DNA of 64,000 nt, taken from contig NZ_WXEY01000006.1 of NCBI RefSeq assembly GCF_009877425.1, positions 62,001 through 126,000 of the forward strand. The letters run 5' to 3'. The position numbers were made by a program, and so were the translations under genes. The notes beneath the pieces are model-generated. The model saw nothing but the letters and a program-made list of their open reading frames with translations. It searched no databases and was not told the origin of the DNA. This document shows positions 28,466 to 37,060 of this stretch, piece after piece; positions within the stretch are counted from its first letter, which is position 1; every line of letters begins with the position of its first letter. This DNA comes from Heliomicrobium undosum. GTDB taxonomy: Bacteria > Bacillota > Desulfitobacteriia > Heliobacteriales > Heliobacteriaceae.

Positions 28466-28891
28466 TTACAAGGTGACTACGTGGTTCGAGCGGTTCAGCA
28501 CGTCCACGATAGCGTACATGTTGCTCACCTTGCCGGCCACGAGTTTGTCTTTCAATCTAAAAAAGTCCAGGCAGGTGCCGCAACTGAGGAGCTCGGCGCC
28601 CCGCTCCTCCAGCGCCAGCAGGCTCTGCAACGTTTCCGAGTCCTCACAGGCCAGTTTGACGCCGCTGTTGAGGAAGATCACCGTCTTCGGTATCACGTCG
28701 GCCTGGGATAAGGTGTACAGGAATGACTTGACGAGCACCTTTCCCAGATCGTCATCGCCCCGGCCCAAGCGATCGGCTGTCATCAACAAGACTGAATTCT
28801 CCTGCAACGCGAAGGTGGTCGACAGACCGGCCAAATTTTCTTCCATGACTGGCGACTCCGGCCTGGCCGCCGCACCTGTTTCTTTGCTCAT
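28466..28891 (-). CDS. DsrE/YedF-C-like sulfurtransferase family protein
   Basis: About 141 residues resembling the C-terminal DsrE-like domain of selenium-metabolism protein YedF: SVLLMTADRLGRGDDDLGKVLVKSFLYTL, then KTVIFLNSGVKLACEDSE, LLSCGTCLDFF with a candidate catalytic Cys, and NMYAIVDVLNRSNHVVTL (all between residues 33 and 141). The TusA-like N-terminal domain of full YedF is absent. ATG 28891 follows GGGGGGAAGC. It is in the M18 peptidase/HEAT/mscS operon. A tRNA-Sec gene is in the same window, but a selenium role remains an inference. Confidence 0.75.
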   Translation of the reverse strand: MSKETGAAARPESPVMEENLAGLSTTFALQENSVLLMTADRLGRGDDDLGKVLVKSFLYTLSQADVIPKTVIFLNSGVKLACEDSETLQSLLALEERGAELLSCGTCLDFFRLKDKLVAGKVSNMYAIVDVLNRSNHVVTL

Positions 28892-28918
28892 CACGCTTCC
28901 CCCCGGAACAATTTCTGG

Positions 28919-30370
28919 TCAGCCGTCCCCCTCCAAAAAGGCCTTGTAGGCCCGGTACGCCATATAGATATCCGCCTTGTGGGCGACTTCAAAGGGCGCA
29001 TGCATGCTCAGCAGGGGAACGCCGCAATCGAGGACATCCATCCCGTATACGGCGAGAAACTGGGCGATCGTGCCGCCGCCGCCCTGGTCCACCTTGCCCA
29101 ATTCGCCGCTCTGCCACAGGATCCCTGCCTTTTGGAAAATCCGGCGCACCTCCGCCATAAATTCGGCGTTCGCCTCCGACGTGCCATACTTGCCCTTGGT
29201 GCCCGTGTACCTGGCCATGGCGACGCCGAAACCCATCCGCACGGCGTTGCGCTCGTCGAGGACGCCGCCGTAGTTGGGGTCCATCGCCGCCAGCACGTCA
29301 GCCGAGAGCGCCTGCGTGTTGAAGAGGCATCGCCGCGCGATCAACTCCGGCGGCGTCCGATCGCCTCCCGGCAAGGCGGCGTAAATCAACTCAGACAGGG
29401 CATTTTCAAAAAAGCGCGACCGCATCCCCGTGTTGCTGTCCGAGCCGGTCTCTTCCTTATCCACCAGGAGGACCGCCGCTGTGCGATCGCCGCCGGCCCG
29501 GTCGAAGAGCGCCTCGGCCGCCGTGTAGCAGCAGACGCGGTCATCCTGGCCGTAGCCGCCGACAAAGGCGCGGTCAAAACCGATGTCCCTGGCGGCGCCG
29601 GCCGGCACGGCCTGCCATTCAGAGGAGAGGAAATCCTCCTCCGTCATCCCCATGTGCTGGTGCAGGATCTCCAGCACCGCCTGCTTGTAGCGGTTGGCGT
29701 CCTTTTCCGCCGCCCCGTCCCCGCCGCCGGCGGGCAGGCCGCCGGCGAGGATGTTCAAGCCCTCGCCTTCGATGGCCTCGGAGAGCTTTTTTTCCATCTG
29801 ATCCTTGGCCAAGTGGGGCAATAGATCGGTGATGGTGAAGACCGGGTCCTCGGGCGCCTCGCCCAGGTTGATCCGGCGGACGCTGCCGTCAGGAAAGACG
29901 GTGACGCCGTGCAGCGCCAGGGGGATGGCCAGCCACTGGTACTTCTTGATCCCCCCGTAGTAGTGGGTCTTGAAGAGGGCCATTTTCTCATCCTGATAGA
30001 GCGGATTCGGCTTCAGATCGATGCGCGGCGCGTCCAGGTGGGCGCCCACCAGGGACAAGCCCTCCGCCAAGGGGCGGGAACCGACATGCACGAGCAAGAT
30101 GGCCTTGTTGCGGTTGATAAAGTAGACCTTGTCACCGGCCTGAAGCCCTTGGGCCGCTTTTTCCGCAAAAGACACATAGCCTTTCGCGCGGGCCCGCTGC
30201 TCCGCAAATTCGACGGACTCGCGCTCCGTCTTGGCGACCGACAGGTAACGCCGGTAGCCCTCGGCAAAGTCCATCATGTTCTGTCGCTCACCGGGGCTCA
30301 ACCGGTCCCACACCGGTTCCGTCTGCCGCGTCAAGGGACTCTTCCCCTTTTTCCCTACAGAGTTATCCAT
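28919..30370 (-). CDS. M18 family aminopeptidase
   Basis: A 483-residue dinuclear zinc aminopeptidase of the aspartyl-aminopeptidase family. Metal and catalytic motifs appear in order: GAHLDAPR (about 109), DKEETGSDSNTG (about 308) and the C-terminal SMHAPFE with its histidine ligand. Internal EGEGLNILAGGLPAGGG is a surface insertion. It is cytoplasmic, acting in peptide turnover with preference for acidic N-terminal residues in the family. AGGAG lies 11 bases before ATG 30370. First of a tight minus-strand run with the DsrE, HEAT and mscS genes. Confidence 0.92.
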   Translation of the reverse strand: MDNSVGKKGKSPLTRQTEPVWDRLSPGERQNMMDFAEGYRRYLSVAKTERESVEFAEQRARAKGYVSFAEKAAQGLQAGDKVYFINRNKAILLVHVGSRPLAEGLSLVGAHLDAPRIDLKPNPLYQDEKMALFKTHYYGGIKKYQWLAIPLALHGVTVFPDGSVRRINLGEAPEDPVFTITDLLPHLAKDQMEKKLSEAIEGEGLNILAGGLPAGGGDGAAEKDANRYKQAVLEILHQHMGMTEEDFLSSEWQAVPAGAARDIGFDRAFVGGYGQDDRVCCYTAAEALFDRAGGDRTAAVLLVDKEETGSDSNTGMRSRFFENALSELIYAALPGGDRTPPELIARRCLFNTQALSADVLAAMDPNYGGVLDERNAVRMGFGVAMARYTGTKGKYGTSEANAEFMAEVRRIFQKAGILWQSGELGKVDQGGGGTIAQFLAVYGMDVLDCGVPLLSMHAPFEVAHKADIYMAYRAYKAFLEGDG

Positions 30371-30419
30371 GTCAAAGCGCTCCTCTCTTTTCCCGTGAGG
30401 CGGATAAAGAAGTGGTCAT

Positions 30420-31145
30420 TCACCGGAAAGTGTAGCCGGTAAAGCGCTCGCCAATCCACCGATTCGAATCAAAGACATAAGGCATCAGCCGCGATGTTTC
30501 CAACAACGGCTGTGTTTCCACCCGCAGCGGTGAGGCCCCGGCGACAGGACCGCCGAAAAACCAGGAAAGCACCACCGCCGTCGCCACCCAGGCGGCCAAG
30601 GAGACGAGCACAGCGCCGAGCAGCTTGTCGGCTGTGCCGATCCAGCCGTCGCCGCGCAGGCGGATCCAGCCGGCGGCGGCGATTTTGACGACCAGGGCGA
30701 AGACGAGAAAGATGAGCAGGAAGACAAGGCTGTTCCAGACGGAGTGGGCCACATAATTGGCCACCAACTCGGCCAGGTTCCGCACCCCTTCGGGCACGAC
30801 CATGTTCAGGTCGGACAGTTGGCGGGCCATCTCCTGTTTGTAAAAGTCGGGCAGCGGCAGGTCCTTGACCACCCGTTCCAGGTTCAGGCTCGGCGCCACG
30901 TCCGGTTTCACCTGGGCCGCCGGGATAGACGGGGCGAAGCGCTGCAGGAAAAAGCTCTGCAAGGCCGCCACAACCCTGAACTGTTGGTCGAGGAGATCCG
31001 CTATGGGCTTGAAGAGGGACGATGCCAGCGGGAAGGCGAAAAAAAAGGCGCCCACACCCAAGAGGGAGGCCAGCAATCCCCGGCGCCACCCCCGGTAAAA
31101 GGTGAAGGCTATCAGGCTCACGATGATGATGTCGAGGGCGTTCAA
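30420..31145 (-). CDS. CvpA family membrane protein
   Basis: 241 residues with four hydrophobic segments. It begins MNALDIIIVSLIAFTFYRGWRRGLL with the CvpA signature (GWRRGL after the first helix), and the core helices include NSLVFLLIFLVFALVVKIAA. CvpA relatives are linked to bacteriocin production or envelope stability without a defined mechanism. The start is TTG 31145, supported by AAAGGGGGAG at 8 bases. 50 bases upstream of the M18 gene, probably co-transcribed. Confidence 0.85.
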   Translation of the reverse strand: MNALDIIIVSLIAFTFYRGWRRGLLASLLGVGAFFFAFPLASSLFKPIADLLDQQFRVVAALQSFFLQRFAPSIPAAQVKPDVAPSLNLERVVKDLPLPDFYKQEMARQLSDLNMVVPEGVRNLAELVANYVAHSVWNSLVFLLIFLVFALVVKIAAAGWIRLRGDGWIGTADKLLGAVLVSLAAWVATAVVLSWFFGGPVAGASPLRVETQPLLETSRLMPYVFDSNRWIGERFTGYTFR

Positions 31146-31329
31146 GGCGGGGCTCCCCCTTTTTTTCGCCTTCTAAAAAAACAACCATAAAAACAAGTAA
31201 AGATTTTAGATAAAGAGGCACCTGTCTCTAGACTACAGTACGCCGGAAAGCCTTCAGGAAGTATGCAAACATTCCTATGAATTTTTTCGTTTGCCTACGT
31301 TTAGCTGACAAAGGAATGCCAGATAACCG

Positions 31330-32304
31330 CTAAAAACCGGCTGAAAATCCAGCCACCTTCATTAATTGACGGACGCTTTTGCCCTCAAAGCGGATGCAGT
31401 AGGACTGCATGATCAGGCGGTCGGCGAGGCGGTGGTTGTAAAAATTCGCCATTTCCCCGAGTTCGATGTTCATGGAAATCACCATGGGTTTGCCCATCCG
31501 GTGCCGGTCGTTGACGAGTTCGAACAGTTCGGTGACGACAAAATCAGTCCGTTTCTCCGTGCCAAGGTCGTCGATGATGACCAAATCAGCCGAACGCAGC
31601 GCAGCGAGCACCTCTGGCTGCCTGCCGTTGTTTTGAAAATCGAATTTCGCTTCCATGATGCTGTTCATGATCTGGCTGATGGTCCGGTAAATCACCGTCT
31701 TCCCGGCCCCCAGCAGCCGGTTGGCGATGGCGCTCGAAAGGTGGGTTTTTCCCGTCCCGACGGTGCCGTAGAAGAGCAGGTTGCCCTTGCCATTGCCGGC
31801 GATGATCGCATCGGTAAAATCTCGGCAGCGTTCAACGGCGATCCGCATTCTGCCGACCAGGCCCGGATGAAGGTGTTCCTGCTGCTCATACCAGGCCAAG
31901 GAGAACGTTTCAAAGGTCTGGTTTTTCATATCCCCGGTAAGCCCTGATTGAGCAAAAGCCTCATCGATCTCTTCCTGGATTAGGCAGGGACACTTGACGC
32001 CGAAATCGATCCAGCCGCGATCCTCACAGCGGGGGCAATCCCACTGAACCTCAAAGAGACTCGGGTCGACAGGCAGCCTATTCAGCAAGTCCTTGCGAGC
32101 AACCGTCAGTTCCTGCCGCTCCCGGTTGAGGTTCTCCAACTCATCCGCCGTCAGCCGACCGATCGCCCCTTGGACAAGGCGGATGCCTGTCAACCGCAAC
32201 CGTCGATCGATGGCGGCGAGTTCCGGGTGGGCCTGATGCAGTTTTTCCACCCGCCGGTCGCGCTCAGCCTGCTTCTGCAGCCGTTTGTTGTCTCGGTTGA
32301 TCAT
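31330..32304 (-). CDS. DnaC/DnaI-type helicase loader ATPase
   Basis: A 324-residue AAA+ ATPase. A helical N-terminal region is followed by a zinc-binding knuckle (CPRCEDRGWIDFGVKCPC, about 94-111), then Walker A YGTVGTGKTHLS, Walker B LVIIDDLGTEK and the sensor/arginine-finger region NHRLADRLI. This is the arrangement of DnaI/DnaC proteins that load the DnaB helicase. The ATG follows AGGAGGGG. It is 11 bases downstream of the DnaD-like gene, so the two replication-initiation proteins are one operon. The helicase dnaB itself is at 10.6 kb. Confidence 0.9.
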   Translation of the reverse strand: MINRDNKRLQKQAERDRRVEKLHQAHPELAAIDRRLRLTGIRLVQGAIGRLTADELENLNRERQELTVARKDLLNRLPVDPSLFEVQWDCPRCEDRGWIDFGVKCPCLIQEEIDEAFAQSGLTGDMKNQTFETFSLAWYEQQEHLHPGLVGRMRIAVERCRDFTDAIIAGNGKGNLLFYGTVGTGKTHLSSAIANRLLGAGKTVIYRTISQIMNSIMEAKFDFQNNGRQPEVLAALRSADLVIIDDLGTEKRTDFVVTELFELVNDRHRMGKPMVISMNIELGEMANFYNHRLADRLIMQSYCIRFEGKSVRQLMKVAGFSAGF

Positions 32305-32315
32305 CTACGCCCCTC

Positions 32316-33710
32316 CTAGAGATCGCGGAACTGTTCGTAGGCCTTCGCTTCTTCCTCATTCTTCGGAAGCACATTGACGCCGGCCATGGGACTCCGGTTG
32401 GAAGGCGTCTGTTGTCCCGCCGGGCGTCCGCCAGGGCCGCGCGAACGCTGCTGCCGGAAGCGTTCGATCTCCCGATCGCCGTCTTCCACCGTCCGCACAC
32501 CGGCCTCGCGCCAGCGGGAGAGGACCTTGTCCACATAATTGATGCTGGGGTTGGCCGCCCCCTTGTAGGCCTCCTGACAGGCGCGCAGGATCACCTCGTG
32601 GGAGAAGCCCCAGCTTTGCGACCACTTCACATAGGTATCCCGGAAAATATCGTTGATCTTGTTGGGGCTGCCCAGCGTCAGCCACACCTCGTAGACTTTT
32701 TCGTCGAGATAGGTCTTTTTGCCGAAAAACTCGGCCAACTGGTCCCGGCCGGAAATCCCCCAGGCGGCGACCATCTCCGCTTGCCGGCGAAACTCCTGGA
32801 TGGCCCGGATGCCCCCCCGGGCCGCCGCTTGCAGGAAGTCGAGCAAAAACGGCTCGGACCAGCGGTGGCGCATCTGGATCTTGCGGAGGTCGCGGGCCTC
32901 TTCGGCGTTCGCCGCCCCGCCCCGCAGTTGTTGCAGAAAATGGATAAGGGGGCCGTTGTCTTCCACGGCCGATGGGGGAAGATGGCTGCTTCGCGCGCCG
33001 CCGGCGGCCGGCCCTGCAACCGGTCCCGCAGCCGCCCCCGGCATGCCGGTAAACTGCCGCTCCGTGTGGAGTTTGATGGCATCGTCCAGTTCCCGGCGCA
33101 GGCTTTCCAGATCGGACCGCTCCTGGTCGAGCCCCCGCCTCTCCTCCTGGAGCCGCCGTTCCTCCTCGGCCAGCCGCATCTGCAGCAGGTGAAGGGACTG
33201 GTCTTTTTCCATGAGCGACAACTGCATCCGGCGGAGATCGTCGTCACGGGACGCCAGGCGTTCCTCCCGTTCGATGAGAACCTTGCGCTCCTCATCAATC
33301 TGCCGCCGCTCCAGCACCTGGCGGTTGCGCAGGTCCTCCAGGCGGCGGATTTCCTCCTGAACCTCTTCCATGATCAGCATGTACTGCCGGCTGACGTCGG
33401 CGTCGCCCATCCGGCCTTTCAAGAGTTTATCAAAAAGGGGTTCAAAAGAAAGGAAGACCCGATCTTCCTTACATTGAACCTCCAGCAGTCCCATCTTCTT
33501 CAGCCGGGCGATCGAGTCGGCTACATGACGGGGCAGGCCGGACGGGAGGATCCCCTCCGTTCCAGCCGAAGCCGCCCGCTCCTCGATGACGAGCAGTTCC
33601 TGGACCAGGTCGTTGCTCAGTTGCAGGTCCTCACGCGAATGATAGATCAGGTTATGTAAATGCAGCGCATGGTTCTCCCAGAGTAGGTGCATCCATCTGG
33701 CCAAGGTCAC
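32316..33710 (-). CDS. DnaD/DnaB-like replication initiation protein with coiled coil
   Basis: About 464 residues. The N-terminal winged-helix-like domain (1-115) is followed by a long highly charged coiled coil (about 120-235, many EERR/LDQ heptads) and a Pro/Ala linker. The C-terminal DnaD-type domain (about 285-425) ends in AANPSINYVDKVLSRWREAG with the conserved Tyr/Trp pattern. It probably remodels origin DNA and recruits the loader encoded next. AAAGGAGG lies 9 bases before GTG 33710, making that the likely start; the ORF extends 33 codons upstream without an SD. The coiled-coil insertion is unusual for the family. Confidence 0.85.
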   Translation of the reverse strand: MTLARWMHLLWENHALHLHNLIYHSREDLQLSNDLVQELLVIEERAASAGTEGILPSGLPRHVADSIARLKKMGLLEVQCKEDRVFLSFEPLFDKLLKGRMGDADVSRQYMLIMEEVQEEIRRLEDLRNRQVLERRQIDEERKVLIEREERLASRDDDLRRMQLSLMEKDQSLHLLQMRLAEEERRLQEERRGLDQERSDLESLRRELDDAIKLHTERQFTGMPGAAAGPVAGPAAGGARSSHLPPSAVEDNGPLIHFLQQLRGGAANAEEARDLRKIQMRHRWSEPFLLDFLQAAARGGIRAIQEFRRQAEMVAAWGISGRDQLAEFFGKKTYLDEKVYEVWLTLGSPNKINDIFRDTYVKWSQSWGFSHEVILRACQEAYKGAANPSINYVDKVLSRWREAGVRTVEDGDREIERFRQQRSRGPGGRPAGQQTPSNRSPMAGVNVLPKNEEEAKAYEQFRDL

Positions 33711-33903
33711 CGGCACATTCCTCCTTTGGCATCCGGCGATATCATTGTAAACCGCCTGCCTCCGGGTGGCAAAGAGTTTTCTCGTCCTGGCGGGATCTCC
33801 CTTTTCCATTATTGGGGCAAAAAAAAAGAGCGGCCTGCGCTCATCTGGAACGGATCGGGTCGATTTCTTTTTTAATTAATATCCGTTTTTTCTTCTTCCG
33901 CGT

Positions 33904-34098
33904 CTATTTTTTCAGGGCCTCGTTGAGCGCCTCCACCAGCCGGTCGGCGTCAAAACCATGGACGCCGGCCGCTTTTTCCACCGACTCGCCGCGGGCCGAG
34001 GGACAGCCGAGGCACTGCATGCCGAAGGAGCGAAAGACAGGGACCGTCTCAGGGTACTTGGCGACTACATCGCCGATGATCATGTCCTTCGTGATCAC
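33904..34098 (-). CDS. DUF1858 domain protein
   Basis: 64 residues, beginning MITKDMIIGDVVAKYPETVPVFRSFGMQCLGCPSA, the DUF1858 pattern with a conserved CxxC pair (residues 1-35). Relatives occur alone or fused to hybrid-cluster and ScdA-like proteins and are thought to serve nitrogen-oxide or Fe-S biology. The GTG at 34098 follows AGGAGGG at 8 bases. It lies 100 bases downstream of the sulfite reductase on the same strand, suggesting a small redox cluster governed by the Rrf2 regulator upstream. Confidence 0.88.
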   Translation of the reverse strand: MITKDMIIGDVVAKYPETVPVFRSFGMQCLGCPSARGESVEKAAGVHGFDADRLVEALNEALKK

Positions 34099-34198
34099 GC
34101 CTGCAACCCTCCTAGTGATGATTTGTTACCTAGCTATTTTTCCTGCTTTTTCTTTGATACCGTTCATCCCTTGTTCGCACGGTCAATGCCCGCTCTGT

Positions 34199-35011
34199 TC
34201 AAGGCAGAGGGCAACTCGTCTCGCCGCCCGTCTGCGTCTCCAAGGGAAACAATTCCCCCGGCTGGCCGTGGCGCCGGGCCTCCTCTTCCGCCGTCGGCCA
34301 GCGCGGGAGATCGGCCATATCGCCCAGCACATCCTGGCGGATACGGTCCAGCCCGAACCGGGGCACGAACTCATGCATCCGTTCGCCGGGATTAGCCCGT
34401 TTCTTGTAGTAGTGGAGCAGGCGGTCACAGATGGCCAGCACCTGCTTGCGGTTGACCCCTTCGATAAAGAGGTCGGCTAAGCGAGGGGCGTGTCCGCCGG
34501 CGCCGCCGATCAGGATCCGGTAGCTGTCGTCGTCGAGGCCGATGATGCCGATGTCGCGGATGGCCGGGGCCGTGCAGGAGAGGTAGCAGCCGGCCACACT
34601 CATCTTCACCTTGTTGGGCATGTCCATGCCGCGAAATTTTTTGTCCAACAACGTCCCCAGGCCGATGCTGTCAGAAGTGGCGCGCTTGCAAAAGGCGATG
34701 CCGGGACAAAAGCGGACGCCGCGGCAACGGGGCCCCAAGAGCCCTTCGGGTTCCCGGTCCAACTCCTCCCAGGCTTTCTCCACGTTCTCCCGTTGCAAGC
34801 CGATGAGCATGATCTGCTGACCGGAGGTCACATTGACCGTGGTGGCGTACTTTTGGGCCACCTGGGCGATCTTCAGCAACTGGTTGGGGCTCATGAATCC
34901 GCCGGGGTGATGGGGCACGATGGAAAAGGTCTTTTTGTCGCGCTGTTTGTTGGCGCCCCGGGGCGCGAGCATATCGGAAAAACCAGGCGGGGTGGGAGTC
35001 TGAGCGTCCAT
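34199..35011 (-). CDS. Small siroheme/[4Fe-4S] sulfite (or nitrite) reductase
   Basis: 270 residues containing one complete nitrite/sulfite reductase half-module: an N-terminal ferredoxin-like half (FSIVPHHPGGFMSPNQLL) and the cofactor motif C102-x5-C108 ... C142-x3-C146, which binds the [4Fe-4S] cluster bridged to siroheme. This matches the low-molecular-weight sulfite reductases of some anaerobes rather than the two-module assimilatory enzymes. It is cytoplasmic and would reduce sulfite to sulfide. AGGAGG precedes ATG 35011 at 11 bases. Between an Rrf2 regulator gene and a DUF1858 gene. Substrate (sulfite or nitrite) is not proven. Confidence 0.85.
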   Translation of the reverse strand: MDAQTPTPPGFSDMLAPRGANKQRDKKTFSIVPHHPGGFMSPNQLLKIAQVAQKYATTVNVTSGQQIMLIGLQRENVEKAWEELDREPEGLLGPRCRGVRFCPGIAFCKRATSDSIGLGTLLDKKFRGMDMPNKVKMSVAGCYLSCTAPAIRDIGIIGLDDDSYRILIGGAGGHAPRLADLFIEGVNRKQVLAICDRLLHYYKKRANPGERMHEFVPRFGLDRIRQDVLGDMADLPRWPTAEEEARRHGQPGELFPLETQTGGETSCPLP

Positions 35012-35080
35012 AGCGCCTTACGCCTCCTTTTCCTCGCTTAGTTTCTCTGATTTGCCGCGCCCGCAACCCCGGAAGGTTTT

Positions 35081-35542
35081 TTAAGAACCGCCGCAGCACA
35101 CGCCGGTCCCATCGCCTGTGTTTTTCTCGCCGATGGCCCGCTTCGCTTTGGCCAGGTCGGCGATCGTCGTGCCGGCCAGCACGTCCAGCATAGCGCCCTG
35201 CGCCCGCGCCCAGACATGATGGAGGGGACACCCCGCCTGGTTCGGGCAGGAACCGCCTCCCACCAGGCAGCGGTTGATGGCGATCGGCCCCTCGATCACC
35301 TCGATGACGGCCTGCAAGGTGATCGTCTCGGCCTCTACGGCGAGGCGGACGCCGCCGCCGGCGCCGCGCGTCGAGTCGACCCAGCCGTGACGGCTGAGGG
35401 CAGCCATGATCTGGGGCAGAAAATTGGACGGGATCCCCTGCCGTTTGGCGATATCCTTCGACAGGGTGAACTCACCGGGCGGCAAAAGGGCCAGGTCCAG
35501 CAGCGCGGCGATGGCGTATTCGGCTTTGCGCGTGATCTCCAC
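35081..35542 (-). CDS. Rrf2 family transcriptional regulator with Cys cluster
   Basis: 153 residues: a winged helix-turn-helix N-terminal region (MEITRKAEYAIAALLDLAL, SKDIAKRQGIPSNFLPQIMAAL), GAGGG wing, and cysteines C92, C99 and C105 spaced as in Fe-S-binding Rrf2 proteins such as IscR and NsrR. A CC pair sits near the C terminus. GTG 35542 is preceded by AAGGGGGG. It is the first gene before the sulfite reductase, so it likely senses Fe-S, NO or sulfur status and regulates that unit. The target sites are not identified. Confidence 0.9.
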   Translation of the reverse strand: MEITRKAEYAIAALLDLALLPPGEFTLSKDIAKRQGIPSNFLPQIMAALSRHGWVDSTRGAGGGVRLAVEAETITLQAVIEVIEGPIAINRCLVGGGSCPNQAGCPLHHVWARAQGAMLDVLAGTTIADLAKAKRAIGEKNTGDGTGVCCGGS

Positions 35543-35624
35543 GGGAGTCCCCCCTTAAATATTAGTTAATCGATAATGTTATGGTACTTCCCGATGGAGC
35601 CCTTGTCAACTCATATCCGCCCAG

Positions 35625-36506
35625 TCAGGCCTTCCGCGCCGCCACGACCACCGCCGGGCTGGCTTCAGTGAGTTCCTTGCCGGTCAGGTCGCCGAACCAG
35701 CGCAGTTTATCATACCCCAGTTCGTTCAGCACCCCTTGGAGGTCCGACGGTGACAGCGGGAGCAGCAGCGTTTCCGCCGTCCATTCTCCGCCGGCTGTGG
35801 ATTTTTCATCACCGGAGGGTTCGCTGACGGTCAGCCGGGTCAAAAAGCGGATCCTGCCATCGTCGGCCGGCTCGTAACGCCGCTCAAAGCGGACATGCCG
35901 CCCCGCCTGCGTCCCTTCCAAGGTGGGAAGTTGACCACCCTTCGCCAACACGTTGGCAAAGTTGACCACCTGAATCAGGATCGTCCCCCCTGGGCGCGCG
36001 CCACCGGCCCGCATCCCCCGGGACCAGCCGGCCAAGGTCTTTCGAATCGCATCCATGTCCCCCAGGTGGGGCAGGGAGTTGCCGATACAGTAGACGCCGT
36101 CCCAGCGTCCCCACAGTTCGGGATCGACGGCACCCATGTCCATCACGGCAAACTGCGGCGGGGTCGAAAGGCCCTGCGCCTTCTTTTGGGCCAGGTCGAT
36201 CATCTCTTCCTGAAGGTCAATGCCGAGCAGGGAGTAACCCCGCTTCGCCAGCGCCAGGGCGTGTCCCCCCGTCCCGCAAGCCGCGTCCAGCAGCCGAAGG
36301 CCGGATGCGCCCCCATCCGAGTGGCCGATGCCATAGCCCCCTTCACCGGTTACTCCCTTGCCATCCACCTGCTCGCCAGCCACCCGCTCACCAGTGCCGT
36401 CGCCGCCGGAGTGTCCGGCAAACTGCTCGGCGAGGAAGTTCACCACAGGCGCCTTGACCGGAAAGACGGTGTCATAGTATGGAAACAAGGCTTCATATAA
36501 ATTCAC
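35625..36506 (-). CDS. Class I SAM-dependent methyltransferase
   Basis: About 293 residues. Motif I is LLDAACGTGGHALALAKRG, followed by LLGIDLQEEMIDLAQ and FAVMDMGAVD, the canonical AdoMet-binding order. A flexible Gly/Glu/Val-rich insertion of about 35 residues (GGDGTGERVAGEQVDGK...) separates the N-terminal cap from motif I. Substrate unknown; the overall plan suggests a small-molecule methyltransferase. I choose GTG 36506, 5 bases after GGAGG; the ATG at 36518 overlaps that SD. Divergent from the thioredoxin gene. Confidence 0.82.
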   Translation of the reverse strand: MNLYEALFPYYDTVFPVKAPVVNFLAEQFAGHSGGDGTGERVAGEQVDGKGVTGEGGYGIGHSDGGASGLRLLDAACGTGGHALALAKRGYSLLGIDLQEEMIDLAQKKAQGLSTPPQFAVMDMGAVDPELWGRWDGVYCIGNSLPHLGDMDAIRKTLAGWSRGMRAGGARPGGTILIQVVNFANVLAKGGQLPTLEGTQAGRHVRFERRYEPADDGRIRFLTRLTVSEPSGDEKSTAGGEWTAETLLLPLSPSDLQGVLNELGYDKLRWFGDLTGKELTEASPAVVVAARKA

Positions 36507-36612
36507 GGTTGCCTCCATCCGGCACAATATGGCTGTAAGACCATACTTACCCTTTTCAATGTCAAAATGCTACAATGAGGAAAAAGGATATTGACGCAGG
36601 GAGGGAGCGCCC

Positions 36613-36942
36613 GTGATCCAACGCTTGAACAAGGACACCTTCGACGATGCCATCGGCGAAGACGGTTATGCCGTGGTGAAGTTCTCCACCAAATGGTGTC
36701 CCGATTGCGTCCGGACGGAACCGGGGTACAAGCAATTGGCCGAATCGCTGGCGACGACAGCGCGCTTCGGCCAGGTCGACGCTGATGAGCAGCCCGACCT
36801 GGCCCAGCGTTTCGGCATCCGGGGGATCCCCACCCTGATCGTCTTTCGGGACGGACAGGAATCAGACCGGCTCCACAGCCGCTACTGCAAGACGAAAGCG
36901 CAGATGGAGGAATTCCTGAAGGCGGCGCTGCAAGCCGACTAG
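36613..36942 (+). CDS. Thioredoxin family protein (CPDC active site)
   Basis: 109 residues with a thioredoxin fold. The redox motif WCPDC (W28-C32) replaces the usual WCGPC, and the cis-proline loop is GIPTLIVF. No signal peptide, so cytoplasmic. The GTG at 36613 follows GGGAGGGAG. CPDC resembles the active sites of less reducing thioredoxin-like proteins, so a specialised partner is possible. It is a single gene between a divergent methyltransferase and a convergent helicase gene. Confidence 0.88.
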   Translation: MIQRLNKDTFDDAIGEDGYAVVKFSTKWCPDCVRTEPGYKQLAESLATTARFGQVDADEQPDLAQRFGIRGIPTLIVFRDGQESDRLHSRYCKTKAQMEEFLKAALQAD

Positions 36943-37060
36943 ATCGCCTTTCGGCGCAAGCCCTGCAATTCCACCGTCCACCCCTGAAGTATCCCCGGAA
37001 ATCATCATCCGACAGCGACACCACCGTACATAGCCACCGTGACAAGCGCAGCAACCGCCA

